DNA of 64,000 bases from Acinetobacter sp. LoGeW2-3 (GCF_002688565.1 NZ_CP024011.1:2604001-2668000); one strand, 5' to 3'; positions 18,584 to 26,694 are shown, counted from the stretch's first letter. Translations and numbers: made by a program. The notes: generated by a model from the sequence alone, not told the origin.

Positions 18584-18706
18584 ATGAATAATCAAAGCAA
18601 AAAAGCCAAGCTGCATCCATTTGCCCAATTTTTCATTGAACTGCTCAGCGTGCGCGCTGGGCTTTATGTCAAACAGGATTCACTGAAGGAAAGCAGACGT
18701 GTCTAA
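18584..18706 (+). CDS. Small 40-residue protein, unknown
   Basis: ATG at 18584 has an excellent ribosome binding site (AAGGAG, 18572-18577) and the stop overlaps the GTG of the regulator gene by 8 bases, so the frame looks genuinely translated and coupled. The product is basic (many Lys/Arg) with a short amphipathic or hydrophobic stretch, PFAQFFIELLSVRAGLY, in the middle. No known family is recognised. It may be a functional microprotein or a leader whose translation drives the regulator. Confidence 0.6.
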   Translation: MNNQSKKAKLHPFAQFFIELLSVRAGLYVKQDSLKESRRV

Positions 18707-19151
18707 ACCGAAATTGGCACGAATCAGTATCACCGTGCCGGAAACCACCTTACAGGCCATGGATCAGAAAATTGTCGAGCAGCACTATGAAAGCCGCTCG
18801 CAGGCTATCGTCGACATGATTAACCGCCACCTGATTGATGAACTGGTTTCTCGTGATGAAGTCATGGTCGGCACACTGACCTTAGTCTATGACGTCAGCC
18901 TGAAACCGTTACGTTCCCAGCTGGTCGATCTGCAACAGCAATATCTGGAACAGGTGATCAGCTCGCTGCATATCCAGCTGGATGATCAGAAAGTCCTGCA
19001 AGTGATGCTGATGCAGGGCGTGAGCAGTGATCTGAAAGAAATTAGTGAACAATTTATTGCATTAAAAGGGGTACTCAAAGGACACCTGGAACTGATGGAT
19101 GCCGTGATGCCTCCCATTCCCCAAAATACCAATAAAGGAGTATTGTCATGA
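18699..19151 (+). CDS. NikR-fold ribbon-helix-helix regulator lacking most nickel ligands
   Basis: A 150-residue transcription factor with GTG start. The N-terminal ribbon-helix-helix (LARISITVPETTLQAMD, RSQAIVDMI) and C-terminal ACT-like domain (SSLHIQLDDQKVL, KGVLKGHLEL) align along the whole length of NikR. Against E. coli NikR recalled from memory, ligands His76, His87, His89 and Cys95 correspond to Gln80, His91, Gln93 and Val99, so only one of four is kept. The DNA-contact strand R-x-T-x-T is R8-x-S10-x-T12. It is therefore unlikely to sense nickel and more likely responds to a ligand of this pathway. It overlaps the 40-residue ORF and the allophanate hydrolase gene (ATGA). Confidence 0.82.
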   Translation: MSKPKLARISITVPETTLQAMDQKIVEQHYESRSQAIVDMINRHLIDELVSRDEVMVGTLTLVYDVSLKPLRSQLVDLQQQYLEQVISSLHIQLDDQKVLQVMLMQGVSSDLKEISEQFIALKGVLKGHLELMDAVMPPIPQNTNKGVLS

Positions 19152-20956
19152 ATACTTTATGGACAATTCAAGACTGGCAGAACGCCTACCAACAGCAGCA
19201 GATTCAGTTACAGGACCTGATCGATTATGTTGCATCATTTCAGAATGATGATCATGCCTGGATTTCAATTGCATCTGCAGAACAATTACAAGCACAAATT
19301 GATGCCTTAACAGGAAAATCACCAGCCGAATTGCCACTCTACGGCATTCCATTCGCAGTCAAAGACAATATTGATGTTGCCGGTTTTTATACTACTGCAG
19401 CCTGCAAGGAAGCCACTTATCTGGCAACCAGCGATGCGACGGTGGTGGCTAAATTAAAAGCAGCAGGGGCTATTGTCGTAGGTAAAACCAACTTGGACCA
19501 GTTTGCGACTGGCTTAGTTGGAGTGCGTTCACCCTACGGCGCAGTGAAAAACAGCTTTAATCCGGAATATATCAGTGGCGGTTCAAGCTCTGGTTCATCG
19601 GTGGCAGTGGCGAATGGTCAGGTGCCTTTTAGTTTAGGTACCGATACGGCGGGTTCAGGTCGTGTACCAGCTGGACATAACAATATTGTCGGCCTGAAAC
19701 CCACCAAAGGCTGGTTCTCTACCACAGGTCTGGTGCCAGCGTGCCGCACTATTGATGTGATTTCAGTCTTTGCCTTGACTATTGATGATGCCTGGCAAGT
19801 TGCGCAGATTATGCAAGGCTATGACGCGACAGATGAATATTCACGCCAGCATCCAGCCAATGTGCCAACCCAATTTTCCAAAGGCAAAATCGCGATTCCG
19901 GCACAACTGGAATTCTATGGCGATGCTGAAACTGAAAAAGCCTTTGAATTGGCAATTACTCGTGTAAAACAGCTGGGTTATGCAGTTGAAGCCATTGATT
20001 TCAGCATTTTCAATCAGCTGGCTTCAGCACTGTATAACAAGGCTTGGGTAGCAGAACGGACCAACGCTGTTGAAAAACTGGTTTCTCGTGAGGTGACCCA
20101 TCCGGTGATCAACCAGATCATCAGTCAGGCAGACAACTTTAATGCTGTCGATATGATGCAGGCGGAATATGAACGAGCGCAATTGGCTCGTCAGATCAAT
20201 CTGGCGCTGGCAGACTTTGATGCCTTGATGGTGCCAACGGCTCCAACCATCTACAAGATTGCTGATGTGGAAGCGGATCCATTAGTCAAAAACAGCCACA
20301 TGGGCGCTTATACCAACTTTGTGAATTTTGCGGATTTATCGGCTTTGGCACTGCCTAATGCAATTCGTGCTGATGGTTTGCCAAGTGGGGTGACCTTTAT
20401 TGCACCCGCCTGGATGGATCAGGCACTGGCGAACTTTGGTCAGAGCTGGCAGCAGGCAACAGCTTTAACACTGGGCACTTCGCAAAAAACTTATGAACAA
20501 ACAAGCCAGATTCAGTCACAGCATGCAGTAAAACTGGCAGTCGTCGGTGCGCATCTGACTGGTATGCCATTGAACTTCCAGCTCACCACACGTGGTGGCA
20601 CTTTAGTGCAAAAAACCAAAACCGCAGCCAGCTACAAACTGTTTGCACTGAAAAATACCACACCACCAAAACCAGGTTTGCAGCATCACAGTAAAGGTCA
20701 AGAAATCGAAGTGGAAGTCTGGGAGATTCCGTTTGCCAACTTTGGCCAGATCGTGGCGGAAGTTCCAGCACCGCTGGGCATTGGCAATGTACAGCTGGCA
20801 GATGGCAGTTGGGTTAAAGGTTTTATCTGCGAAGGCTATGCGCTTGAAGATGCAACTGACATCAGTCATTTTGGTGGCTGGCGAGACTTTATTAAATCAA
20901 AACAACTTTCAAATACACGTTTTAAATGTAATTGCATAGGGGAAATCGCACAATGA
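19148..20956 (+). CDS. atzF: Allophanate hydrolase
   Basis: A 602-residue amidase-signature enzyme that hydrolyses allophanate to two ammonia and CO2, the last step of carboxylase-type guanidine and urea breakdown. The Ser-cisSer-Lys triad is visible: Lys72 in IPFAVKDN, the serine run in ISGGSSSGSS (about 146-148) and nucleophile Ser170 in DTAGSGRVPAG. A C-terminal AtzF-type domain (about 455-602) is present, so it is full length. Its start overlaps the regulator stop and its stop overlaps the binding-protein start, showing tight coupling. It is separated from its carboxylase by about 5 kb containing unrelated genes. Confidence 0.93.
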   Translation: MNTLWTIQDWQNAYQQQQIQLQDLIDYVASFQNDDHAWISIASAEQLQAQIDALTGKSPAELPLYGIPFAVKDNIDVAGFYTTAACKEATYLATSDATVVAKLKAAGAIVVGKTNLDQFATGLVGVRSPYGAVKNSFNPEYISGGSSSGSSVAVANGQVPFSLGTDTAGSGRVPAGHNNIVGLKPTKGWFSTTGLVPACRTIDVISVFALTIDDAWQVAQIMQGYDATDEYSRQHPANVPTQFSKGKIAIPAQLEFYGDAETEKAFELAITRVKQLGYAVEAIDFSIFNQLASALYNKAWVAERTNAVEKLVSREVTHPVINQIISQADNFNAVDMMQAEYERAQLARQINLALADFDALMVPTAPTIYKIADVEADPLVKNSHMGAYTNFVNFADLSALALPNAIRADGLPSGVTFIAPAWMDQALANFGQSWQQATALTLGTSQKTYEQTSQIQSQHAVKLAVVGAHLTGMPLNFQLTTRGGTLVQKTKTAASYKLFALKNTTPPKPGLQHHSKGQEIEVEVWEIPFANFGQIVAEVPAPLGIGNVQLADGSWVKGFICEGYALEDATDISHFGGWRDFIKSKQLSNTRFKCNCIGEIAQ

Positions 20957-21975
20957 TCAAGAAAGTAACTTTAGCAGCATCTGTTTGCTGCGCAATTTTT
21001 ATGAGCGGTTGTGACAATACGGCGAAAGTTCCAGAATCATCTGGTCAGGCCAAAGGCAGTGTAAATACTCAGCCGATTCGTATCGGCTATAGCGACTGGC
21101 CAGGTTGGGTAGCTTGGCAAGTGGCGATTGAAAAAGGCTGGTTAAAAGAAGCAGGCGTGAATGTCGATTTTAAATGGTTTGACTATTCAGCTTCATTGTC
21201 TGCCTTTGCCGCAAATCAGCTGGATGCAGTCATGGTAACCAATGGTGATAATCTGGTGACTGGCTCTGGTGGTACTAAAGGCGTGATGATTCTGGCGACG
21301 GATTATTCAGCTGGAAATGACGTGATCATTGCCAAGAATGGAATTAACTCGATTCAGGATCTACGCGGTAAAACTGTTGCCACTGAAAAAGGTCTGGTCG
21401 ATCACTTGCTGCTATCGACTGCTCTGGATGATGCAAAGGTTAAACTGAATGAAGTGAAACTGGTTAACACCATGACCAATGAACTGCCACAGGTCTTTGC
21501 AACAGCGGATATTGATGCGATTGCAGTATGGCAGCCAGTCGCGAATCAGGCCTTATCTGCGGTTGCCGGGTCAAAAATTATTTTCAGCTCTAAAGATAAA
21601 GCTGGTCTGATTTATGACACTTTAACTGTGAATCCTGCGCATCTGGAAGCCAATAAAGAGCAATGGAAAAAGGTCATTCAAGTTTGGGATAAAACCGTTA
21701 AATATATCAATGACCCGGCAACACGTGCAGATGCTGTAGAAATCATGTCGAAACGTGTCGGTGTAGATGCCAAAGCCTATATGCAGTTTGTGGATGGTAC
21801 ACACTTGCTGGATCTGGAAGCCAACAAGAAAGTCTTTACCAAAGGAGATGGCTTCGATTCGATCTATGGTTCAAGCTATCACGTCAACAAGTTCAACGTC
21901 ACCAACGGCATTTATAGCACTGAAATGAATGTCGATGGCGTAATTGTACCGACCCTGGTGCAAGAGCTGAAATAA
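20953..21975 (+). CDS. ABC transporter substrate-binding lipoprotein (nitrate/taurine/sulfonate type)
   Basis: A 340-residue periplasmic binding protein. ATG at 20953 (TAGGGGAAAT upstream, ATGA overlap with allophanate hydrolase) gives a lipoprotein signal ending in MSGC. The body belongs to the SsuA/TauA/NMT1 fold: RIGYSDWPGWVAWQVAIEKGWL, then a typical two-lobe pattern. The permease and ATPase are encoded in the opposing unit (24551-26376), an unusual split. The gene context predicts that it captures guanidine or a guanidine derivative, but the family also includes transporters for many organic nitrogen and sulfur compounds. Confidence 0.85.
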   Translation: MIKKVTLAASVCCAIFMSGCDNTAKVPESSGQAKGSVNTQPIRIGYSDWPGWVAWQVAIEKGWLKEAGVNVDFKWFDYSASLSAFAANQLDAVMVTNGDNLVTGSGGTKGVMILATDYSAGNDVIIAKNGINSIQDLRGKTVATEKGLVDHLLLSTALDDAKVKLNEVKLVNTMTNELPQVFATADIDAIAVWQPVANQALSAVAGSKIIFSSKDKAGLIYDTLTVNPAHLEANKEQWKKVIQVWDKTVKYINDPATRADAVEIMSKRVGVDAKAYMQFVDGTHLLDLEANKKVFTKGDGFDSIYGSSYHVNKFNVTNGIYSTEMNVDGVIVPTLVQELK

Positions 21976-21992
21976 GTCGAAATCCAGACAAT

Positions 21993-22023
21993 AAAAAATC
22001 CCCGGTTTCGGGGATTTTTTATT
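21993..22023. terminator. Terminator after substrate-binding protein gene
   Basis: AAAAAATCCCC-GGTTTC-GGGGATTTTTT, symmetric and usable in both directions. Confidence 0.92.
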
Positions 22024-22092
22024 ATTAGATGAGTAGATATCTTTTATAAATCGAAAAATGATCGTTAATATTCATATTCAATGGATATTGAA

Positions 22093-22193
22093 AGTTCCTT
22101 CTCCCTCTGGGATGAGAAGCATAGCTTCGCAAGAGGATGAGGGTATTTATTAGAAAGAACCTCTCCCTAACCCTCTCCTATAAGGAGAGGGAA
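22093..22193. repeat. Intergenic palindromic repeat, Acinetobacter type
   Basis: AGTTCCTTCTCCCTCTGG ... CCTCTCCCTAACCCTCTCC-TATA-GGAGAGG: GC-rich dyads between convergent units. A related element is at 36443-36510. Such elements recur in intergenic regions of the genus. Confidence 0.7.
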
Positions 22194-22247
22194 TTTACTT
22201 CTTAGTAATTAAAAAATGACTGATGAAAAAACGCTAATATTAAAAAA

Positions 22248-22577
22248 TCAAAGTTCAACACTTTTGGAAAAGATATTAATAAAAATAATCCCCACGATCA
22301 TGAAAGACAGGCCAATCAGTGCTGGAATATCCAGTTGCTGCTTGAACACCAGCAGTCCCACTGTAGAAATCAGGATAATGCCTGCGCCAGACCAGATCGC
22401 ATAAGCAATACCCATTGGAATGGTTTTCATGGCCATGGAAAGAAAGAAAATGGCAATCGCATAGCCAACAAATGTGGTAATTGACGGCCAGAGTACGCTA
22501 AAGCCATTAGATGCCTTTAGTGCAGAAGTCGCGATGACTTCTGCAAGAATAGCGACGAATAGATATAAAAAAGCCAT
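22248..22577 (-). CDS. Small multidrug resistance (SMR) exporter, Qac/EmrE subtype
   Basis: A 109-residue protein with four membrane segments. The start at 22577 is set by a perfect AAGGAGGA ribosome binding site. Glu13 (ILAEVIATSALK) is the central proton/substrate glutamate, and GIAYAIWSGAGI is the EmrE-like segment. SMR proteins divide into guanidinium exporters (Gdx) and promiscuous quaternary-ammonium exporters (Qac); this signature looks Qac-like although the gene lies in the guanidine regulon. It is the last gene of the minus-strand unit, 8 bases after the unknown 293-residue protein. It may export surplus guanidinium or a toxic substituted guanidine. Confidence 0.85.
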   Translation of the reverse strand: MAFLYLFVAILAEVIATSALKASNGFSVLWPSITTFVGYAIAIFFLSMAMKTIPMGIAYAIWSGAGIILISTVGLLVFKQQLDIPALIGLSFMIVGIIFINIFSKSVEL

Positions 22578-22585
22578 ATTCCTCC

Positions 22586-23467
22586 TTATAACACCCGTTC
22601 TGCATGATGGAGCAGGTGATTCTGTTCTATGCTCATCCACTGTGCTGCTTCTGCAGTCGTGGTGGTCGTGTGCTGAAACTCATATTCAGGTTGATAGATA
22701 TCTACCTCAAAAATCAGATCAATTGCACGGCCCTCAACTTCTACATGCTGGACCAGATGGGTTGCATCCAGAATTTCAAAATTGTCCAGGTCAAAGGCTT
22801 GCCCAGTTGCACCGGTACGAGTGCTGTAGGTTTTACTGAAGCCCTGAGTACCAATAGAGACTTCAAAGCTTTGTAATAGATCAAATGAAGTGGCATTGGC
22901 TGACTTGATATCTAGTTCTGCAACCTGAGTTTGTACCTCTGGCAAGCGGGTCAGGGCATAAGCAATATGATCATCACAGATGATCAGACCACCATCCATT
23001 TCCAGCTTTGCACCTGATTGGACATCTACCGCAGATTCTAGGCGTAGGCCTAAGAACAGGCCTTTCTTTACTTGCTGGCGCCAGTCTTCGACATAGACAT
23101 TGCTTGGTGAAAATTCCAGAATGCAGTTCCCGAGCGCATGCAGTTTTGCGGGTTCAGGCCACTGCACATGATTCTGGTAATTGGCGTAGTCTTCTACTTC
23201 CCAGGACAAGAGCTGTGTTGCATCATCCCATACCGTATTACCAATCCAGCCCTGACGTTCTGTCACCGGCGTATCATTCTGACTTTTCAGGCGTAGATCA
23301 ATAGTAAAGCTGCGCGACTGGAACCAGTACACAATGGTGTTTTGATCGGTCAGGCCATTAAAGAAGCTGATGCTTTTCCTGCGAAATGCCCCATATAAAA
23401 AGCTCGGAACAACTTCAGGTTGAGCAGTGGTTGGGTTTAAGGTTTTTATGGCTTCTAACAGGTTCAT
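22586..23467 (-). CDS. Unrecognised 293-residue protein in guanidine regulon
   Basis: I do not recognise a family. There is no signal peptide or membrane segment, so it is likely cytoplasmic. It is rich in aromatic residues and alternating hydrophobic patterns (FLYGAFRRKSISFFNGL, VYWFQSRSFTIDLRL, GLFLGLRLES), suggesting a mostly beta fold with two similar halves; that is only an impression. The MDGGLIICDDHIAYAL segment is striking and may be part of an active or binding site. Its ATG overlaps the stop of the 2-oxoglutarate oxygenase (ATGA), so the two are produced together and may act on the same substrate. Confidence 0.8.
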   Translation of the reverse strand: MNLLEAIKTLNPTTAQPEVVPSFLYGAFRRKSISFFNGLTDQNTIVYWFQSRSFTIDLRLKSQNDTPVTERQGWIGNTVWDDATQLLSWEVEDYANYQNHVQWPEPAKLHALGNCILEFSPSNVYVEDWRQQVKKGLFLGLRLESAVDVQSGAKLEMDGGLIICDDHIAYALTRLPEVQTQVAELDIKSANATSFDLLQSFEVSIGTQGFSKTYSTRTGATGQAFDLDNFEILDATHLVQHVEVEGRAIDLIFEVDIYQPEYEFQHTTTTTAEAAQWMSIEQNHLLHHAERVL

Positions 23468-24471
23468 GATGCCGCCTCTGCTTTTTCATTTAGACCAAAG
23501 GAAGACAGTGGAACCGCATTTTTTAGGACCAGTTCACCTGCAGCAATGCGTCGTTTTAGATACTGGAACGTCTGTGCAGTCTGGTTAAACAGGTGTTCAC
23601 CACCAATCAAAGGGTTATATTTGGAATCATTGGTTTTTACCATCGGTTCTATCACGGTGTCATAGTTACAGGCACAGAACAGCGGGAAGGAATAACGTTC
23701 TTCAGAGACTTTTTTTACACGGTGTTTGGTCGCTAGGTATTTGCCATTGGACAGGATTTCCATCATGTCCCCTATGTTCATCACTAGCGTATTTTCAATC
23801 AATGGAATATCAATCCATTCACCGGCTTTGTTCAGCACCTGTAAACCTGGCGCGGTAGGCAGCAGCAAGGTAAAGCATTCATAGTCGGTATGTGCGCCGA
23901 TGCCTTCGGCATCTTTGATATCCGGATTGTACGGATAATGAATCAGGCGCAATTGACTTGGCGCATCATTAATTTTATCGGCAAAGAAATCTTCTTTGAC
24001 ACCGAGAGCCAGGGCAAAAGCAGCAAAAATCTGTTCGCTAATGGTGCGCAAGTGACCGTAATATTGGCTGACAATGGCTTTAAAATTTGGATATGCAGGC
24101 CATAAGGTTGGGCCTAGCAATGGGCAGTCTGTTCTGGAACCCTGATAGTCATAATTCACATCATAGGCTTCTTTGAGGTCATAACTGTTGCCCGCGAACT
24201 GTTCTTCACCAATTGGCACATAACCGCTATGGTTACTGGATTGGCCAATATAGTGCTGCATTTTTGTGTCCAGATCCTGCTCGAAATAGGATTTGGCTAG
24301 TTCAACCAGTGACTTGGCATAATCAAAATTAAACTGATCCCCTTTAAGATAAAGGAATCCGACATCTTTACAGGCCTGGTCTAAAGCTGCCGCAACTTCA
24401 AGACGATCGGCCAGATGTGGACTTTGCATTTTAGAAATATCGACGAGTGGGAGTACGTATTGGTCTTGCAT
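23464..24471 (-). CDS. 2-oxoglutarate/Fe(II)-dependent oxygenase, isopenicillin N synthase family
   Basis: A 335-residue oxygenase with the full active site: H194-x-D196 (AHTDYE) and H250 (ATKHRV) for iron, and R259-x-S261 (ERYSF) for 2-oxoglutarate. The N-terminal DIOX_N region carries ACKDVGFLYLKG. ATG at 24471 is chosen (GGTG 6 bases before); a GTG at 24480 is in frame. It shares a unit and operator with the ABC transporter and overlaps the unknown gene. Related enzymes (ethylene-forming enzyme, homoarginine-6-hydroxylase) hydroxylate a carbon next to a guanidino group and release guanidine. That role here is a hypothesis from context; substrate specificity is not readable. Confidence 0.85.
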   Translation of the reverse strand: MQDQYVLPLVDISKMQSPHLADRLEVAAALDQACKDVGFLYLKGDQFNFDYAKSLVELAKSYFEQDLDTKMQHYIGQSSNHSGYVPIGEEQFAGNSYDLKEAYDVNYDYQGSRTDCPLLGPTLWPAYPNFKAIVSQYYGHLRTISEQIFAAFALALGVKEDFFADKINDAPSQLRLIHYPYNPDIKDAEGIGAHTDYECFTLLLPTAPGLQVLNKAGEWIDIPLIENTLVMNIGDMMEILSNGKYLATKHRVKKVSEERYSFPLFCACNYDTVIEPMVKTNDSKYNPLIGGEHLFNQTAQTFQYLKRRIAAGELVLKNAVPLSSFGLNEKAEAAS

Positions 24472-24510
24472 TGCAATCACCTTATTGTTGGTCGTCCAAC
24501 ACAGCGATTA

Positions 24511-24543
24511 AAACCTTTGGGTCGTCCCAAAGGCTCTTTTTTT
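24511..24543. terminator. Hairpin between ABC ATPase and oxygenase genes
   Basis: CCTTTGGG-loop-CCCAAAGG. Read on the minus strand it follows the ATPase gene with only a short T tract, so partial termination of the transporter message is plausible. The stronger T run is on the plus strand, where no gene precedes it. Confidence 0.6.
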
Positions 24544-24550
24544 AAATGGA

Positions 24551-25432
24551 TTATTTGCTTGTACTGACTTTGGTTAAGCGTGGAATTTCTGGAAGATCGG
24601 CTAGTGCAGGATCCAACTCATCCTCCTGTGCATGTACCAGATGATTGACGTGCTCGCGAAGCTGTTTAAATTCCGGAGTCAGCATCAGATCTGGATGGCG
24701 TGGACGTGGTAAATCTACTTCAATAATTTCCTTGATTTCACCAGGATTGGCTTTCAGCGCCACAATCCGGTCTGCCAGCAAGATGGCTTCATCCATATCG
24801 TGGGTCACGAAAATGATGGTAATGTCGATGTTTTGCCATAAATCCATCAGGTGACGCTGCATTTTTTGGCGCGTATGTGGATCCAGTGCACCAAAAGGTT
24901 CATCCATCAGCAATACTTTGGGTTCATTGACCAAGGCGCGGGCAATCGCAACACGCTGTTTCATTCCGCCTGAGAGTTGATGCGGGTATTGATCCTGATA
25001 TTTTTCCAGGCCAATAATGTTGATCCATTCACGTGCCTGCGCCTCAGCAGAAGCATTACTTTGACCTTTCATTTTCGGGCCAAACATGATGTTTTCTTTC
25101 ACGGTCTTCCATGGAAACAAGGTATAGCCCTGAAACACCATGCCACGTTCCGGGCTGGGGCCAGTAATCGGCTTGCCATCCACCAGAATTTCACCGCTGG
25201 TATAAGAATCAAGCCCAGCAACAACGCGGCTAAAGGTCGATTTACCGCAACCCGATGGACCAATCACACAGATAAACTCACGTTTATGAATTTTCAGATC
25301 AATGCCATTTAAAATGGTGCGTTCAGTTTTGCCATGCTTAAAGGATTGAGTGAGCTGTTTGGCTTCCAAGATGACTGGACGGCTATAAATCTTGTCAAAA
25401 TATTCGCGGGTATTAAATTCAGTGTTTTGCAT
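24551..25432 (-). CDS. ABC transporter ATP-binding protein (SsuB/TauB/NrtD type)
   Basis: A 293-residue ATPase. Walker A is GPSGCGKST, the Q-loop is in [12 protein letters not shown], the signature is LSGGMKQR, Walker B is [12 protein letters not shown], and the switch His is in [12 protein letters not shown] at 25432 overlaps the permease stop and has GGGAG 8 bases upstream; a longer frame from 25453 is less likely. It energises import by the adjacent permease, together with the lipoprotein encoded at 20953 on the other strand. Confidence 0.9.
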   Translation of the reverse strand: MQNTEFNTREYFDKIYSRPVILEAKQLTQSFKHGKTERTILNGIDLKIHKREFICVIGPSGCGKSTFSRVVAGLDSYTSGEILVDGKPITGPSPERGMVFQGYTLFPWKTVKENIMFGPKMKGQSNASAEAQAREWINIIGLEKYQDQYPHQLSGGMKQRVAIARALVNEPKVLLMDEPFGALDPHTRQKMQRHLMDLWQNIDITIIFVTHDMDEAILLADRIVALKANPGEIKEIIEVDLPRPRHPDLMLTPEFKQLREHVNHLVHAQEDELDPALADLPEIPRLTKVSTSK

Positions 25433-26376
25433 CAGTTTGCTCCCGGTTTCCATTTAAATAAGCGTTGTCCCAATTTCATTAAAATCACGTCACAGAGCAG
25501 ACCAATTACCCCAATGATCAAGATTGCTGCAAAAACATTGTCAAAATTCTGATAACGGGCCTGCTGGGTAATAAACCAAGTAATACCAGACGTGCTACCG
25601 ATCAGTTCAGCCACGATCAGGTAAGTCCATGCCCAGCCGAGCAGTACGCGCAAGTTACGGTAAATTTCAGGAAGAGCTGCTGGAATGACCACATGAAACA
25701 GGCTTTTTAATTTATTGGTACCTAGGGTAAAACCGGCTTCAATCAGACTGCGATCGACTAGTCGTGTGGTATTGGCAATGATCAGGATTTGCTGGAACAG
25801 GGTTCCAATCACAATGATGGCTACTTTTGGTGCATCATTGATGCCTAAAATAGCGACCGCAAGCGCACCAAAGGCTGGAGCTGGCAGATAGCGGAAAAAC
25901 TCAACAAATGGCTCGGTCAGTTGGGAAATTTTATTAGAGAAACCACATAAAATACCGAGTGGAATACCGATCAGGGAAGAAATAAAGAAGGCAGTAAATA
26001 CCAGTTTGATACTGTGCCACAGGCTTTCATGAAACCATGGGGCATTGGCTTGAGCAGGTTCTGTGGTAAATGCAGTGACCAATGCGATCGCCACTTCATG
26101 CGGGGCAGGCAGATAGATCGGATTGACCAGAATACCTTGGGGCGGCGCCAGACCTTGATCCACTGCGGATTGCGCAGCAGAGAAAAAGATATCCTTATCA
26201 ATACGACTACCGACCTGTAAATAGCTGACGCTGCCTGAATCGACAATCTGGACTTGTGGATGCCAGATAAATGGCAAATAACTGACTGCACACCAAATCA
26301 AGATCGGTATTAAAAAAGACCCCAAGCCAAACAGTATTTTATTTCTTTGACTGAGTTCACGTGCAACGTAACTCAT
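25432..26376 (-). CDS. ABC transporter permease (SsuC/TauC/NrtB type)
   Basis: A 314-residue inner membrane protein. ATG at 26376, with GAGGGG upstream, is preferred over an in-frame TTG at 26391. It has an N-terminal membrane helix, a periplasmic loop of about 85 residues that is longer than usual, then the BPD_transp_1 core with the EAA-type loop (EAGFTLGTNKLKSLFHVVIP). It is the first gene of the minus-strand unit, behind a sigma-54 promoter and operator O3. It probably imports guanidine or a guanidine-bearing compound. Confidence 0.88.
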   Translation of the reverse strand: MSYVARELSQRNKILFGLGSFLIPILIWCAVSYLPFIWHPQVQIVDSGSVSYLQVGSRIDKDIFFSAAQSAVDQGLAPPQGILVNPIYLPAPHEVAIALVTAFTTEPAQANAPWFHESLWHSIKLVFTAFFISSLIGIPLGILCGFSNKISQLTEPFVEFFRYLPAPAFGALAVAILGINDAPKVAIIVIGTLFQQILIIANTTRLVDRSLIEAGFTLGTNKLKSLFHVVIPAALPEIYRNLRVLLGWAWTYLIVAELIGSTSGITWFITQQARYQNFDNVFAAILIIGVIGLLCDVILMKLGQRLFKWKPGAN

Positions 26377-26390
26377 AGTGTTGCCCCTCA

Positions 26391-26418
26391 ATATTACAAT
26401 TTTTATAAAACGTAATAC
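26391..26418. promoter_or_regulatory. Putative operator O3 for the NikR-fold regulator
   Basis: ATATTA at 26391-26396 and TAATAC at 26413-26418 with a 16-base spacer; one arm position differs from O1. It covers the predicted minus-strand transcription start (near 26414), a repressor-like position. Confidence 0.6.
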
Positions 26419-26423
26419 TGATT

Positions 26424-26440
26424 AAGCAAAATGGATGCCA
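26424..26440 (-). promoter_or_regulatory. Sigma-54 promoter of guanidine unit 3
   Basis: On the minus strand TGGCATC-CATT-TTGCT: -24 with one mismatch, perfect -12, and GG/GC spacing correct. About 50 bases before the permease start. Confidence 0.75.
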
Positions 26441-26694
26441 TGATAAGCAGAAACATTCAAAATGATAAAATAACCTGATATTTCAAAAGAAAAATTTAAA
26501 CTGATAGGCAGGACTAACAGCTTACTTAAGTTAACAGTTTGATTACATCTAGAAACATAAATAATCGTATTATAGTCTTTATTGATCAATTTATAGTCAG
26601 AAATATTTCATATCTTTACATCGGTTTATTTAATCTCTTATTTTCTTTAAGGTATTGTTCACTTCTTAACTCATTGAATTATAAAAGGGGAGCA
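26441..26694. other. Intergenic region before mtlD
   Basis: AT-rich, with no protein gene. A -10-like TATTAT at 26568-26573 lacks a good -35 at normal spacing. AAAGGGGAG at 26684-26692 is the mtlD ribosome binding site. An ORF extension to 26539 reads through this region but is AT-rich and non-homologous, so it is not used. Confidence 0.5.

Noticed and set aside
18699..19151. Nickel-responsive NikR
   Set aside because: Three of four nickel ligands are missing and no nickel transporter or urease is nearby.
26539..26694. N-terminal extension of mtlD by 52 codons
   Set aside because: The extension is AT-rich and unlike the HAD family; a strong ribosome binding site supports ATG 26695.
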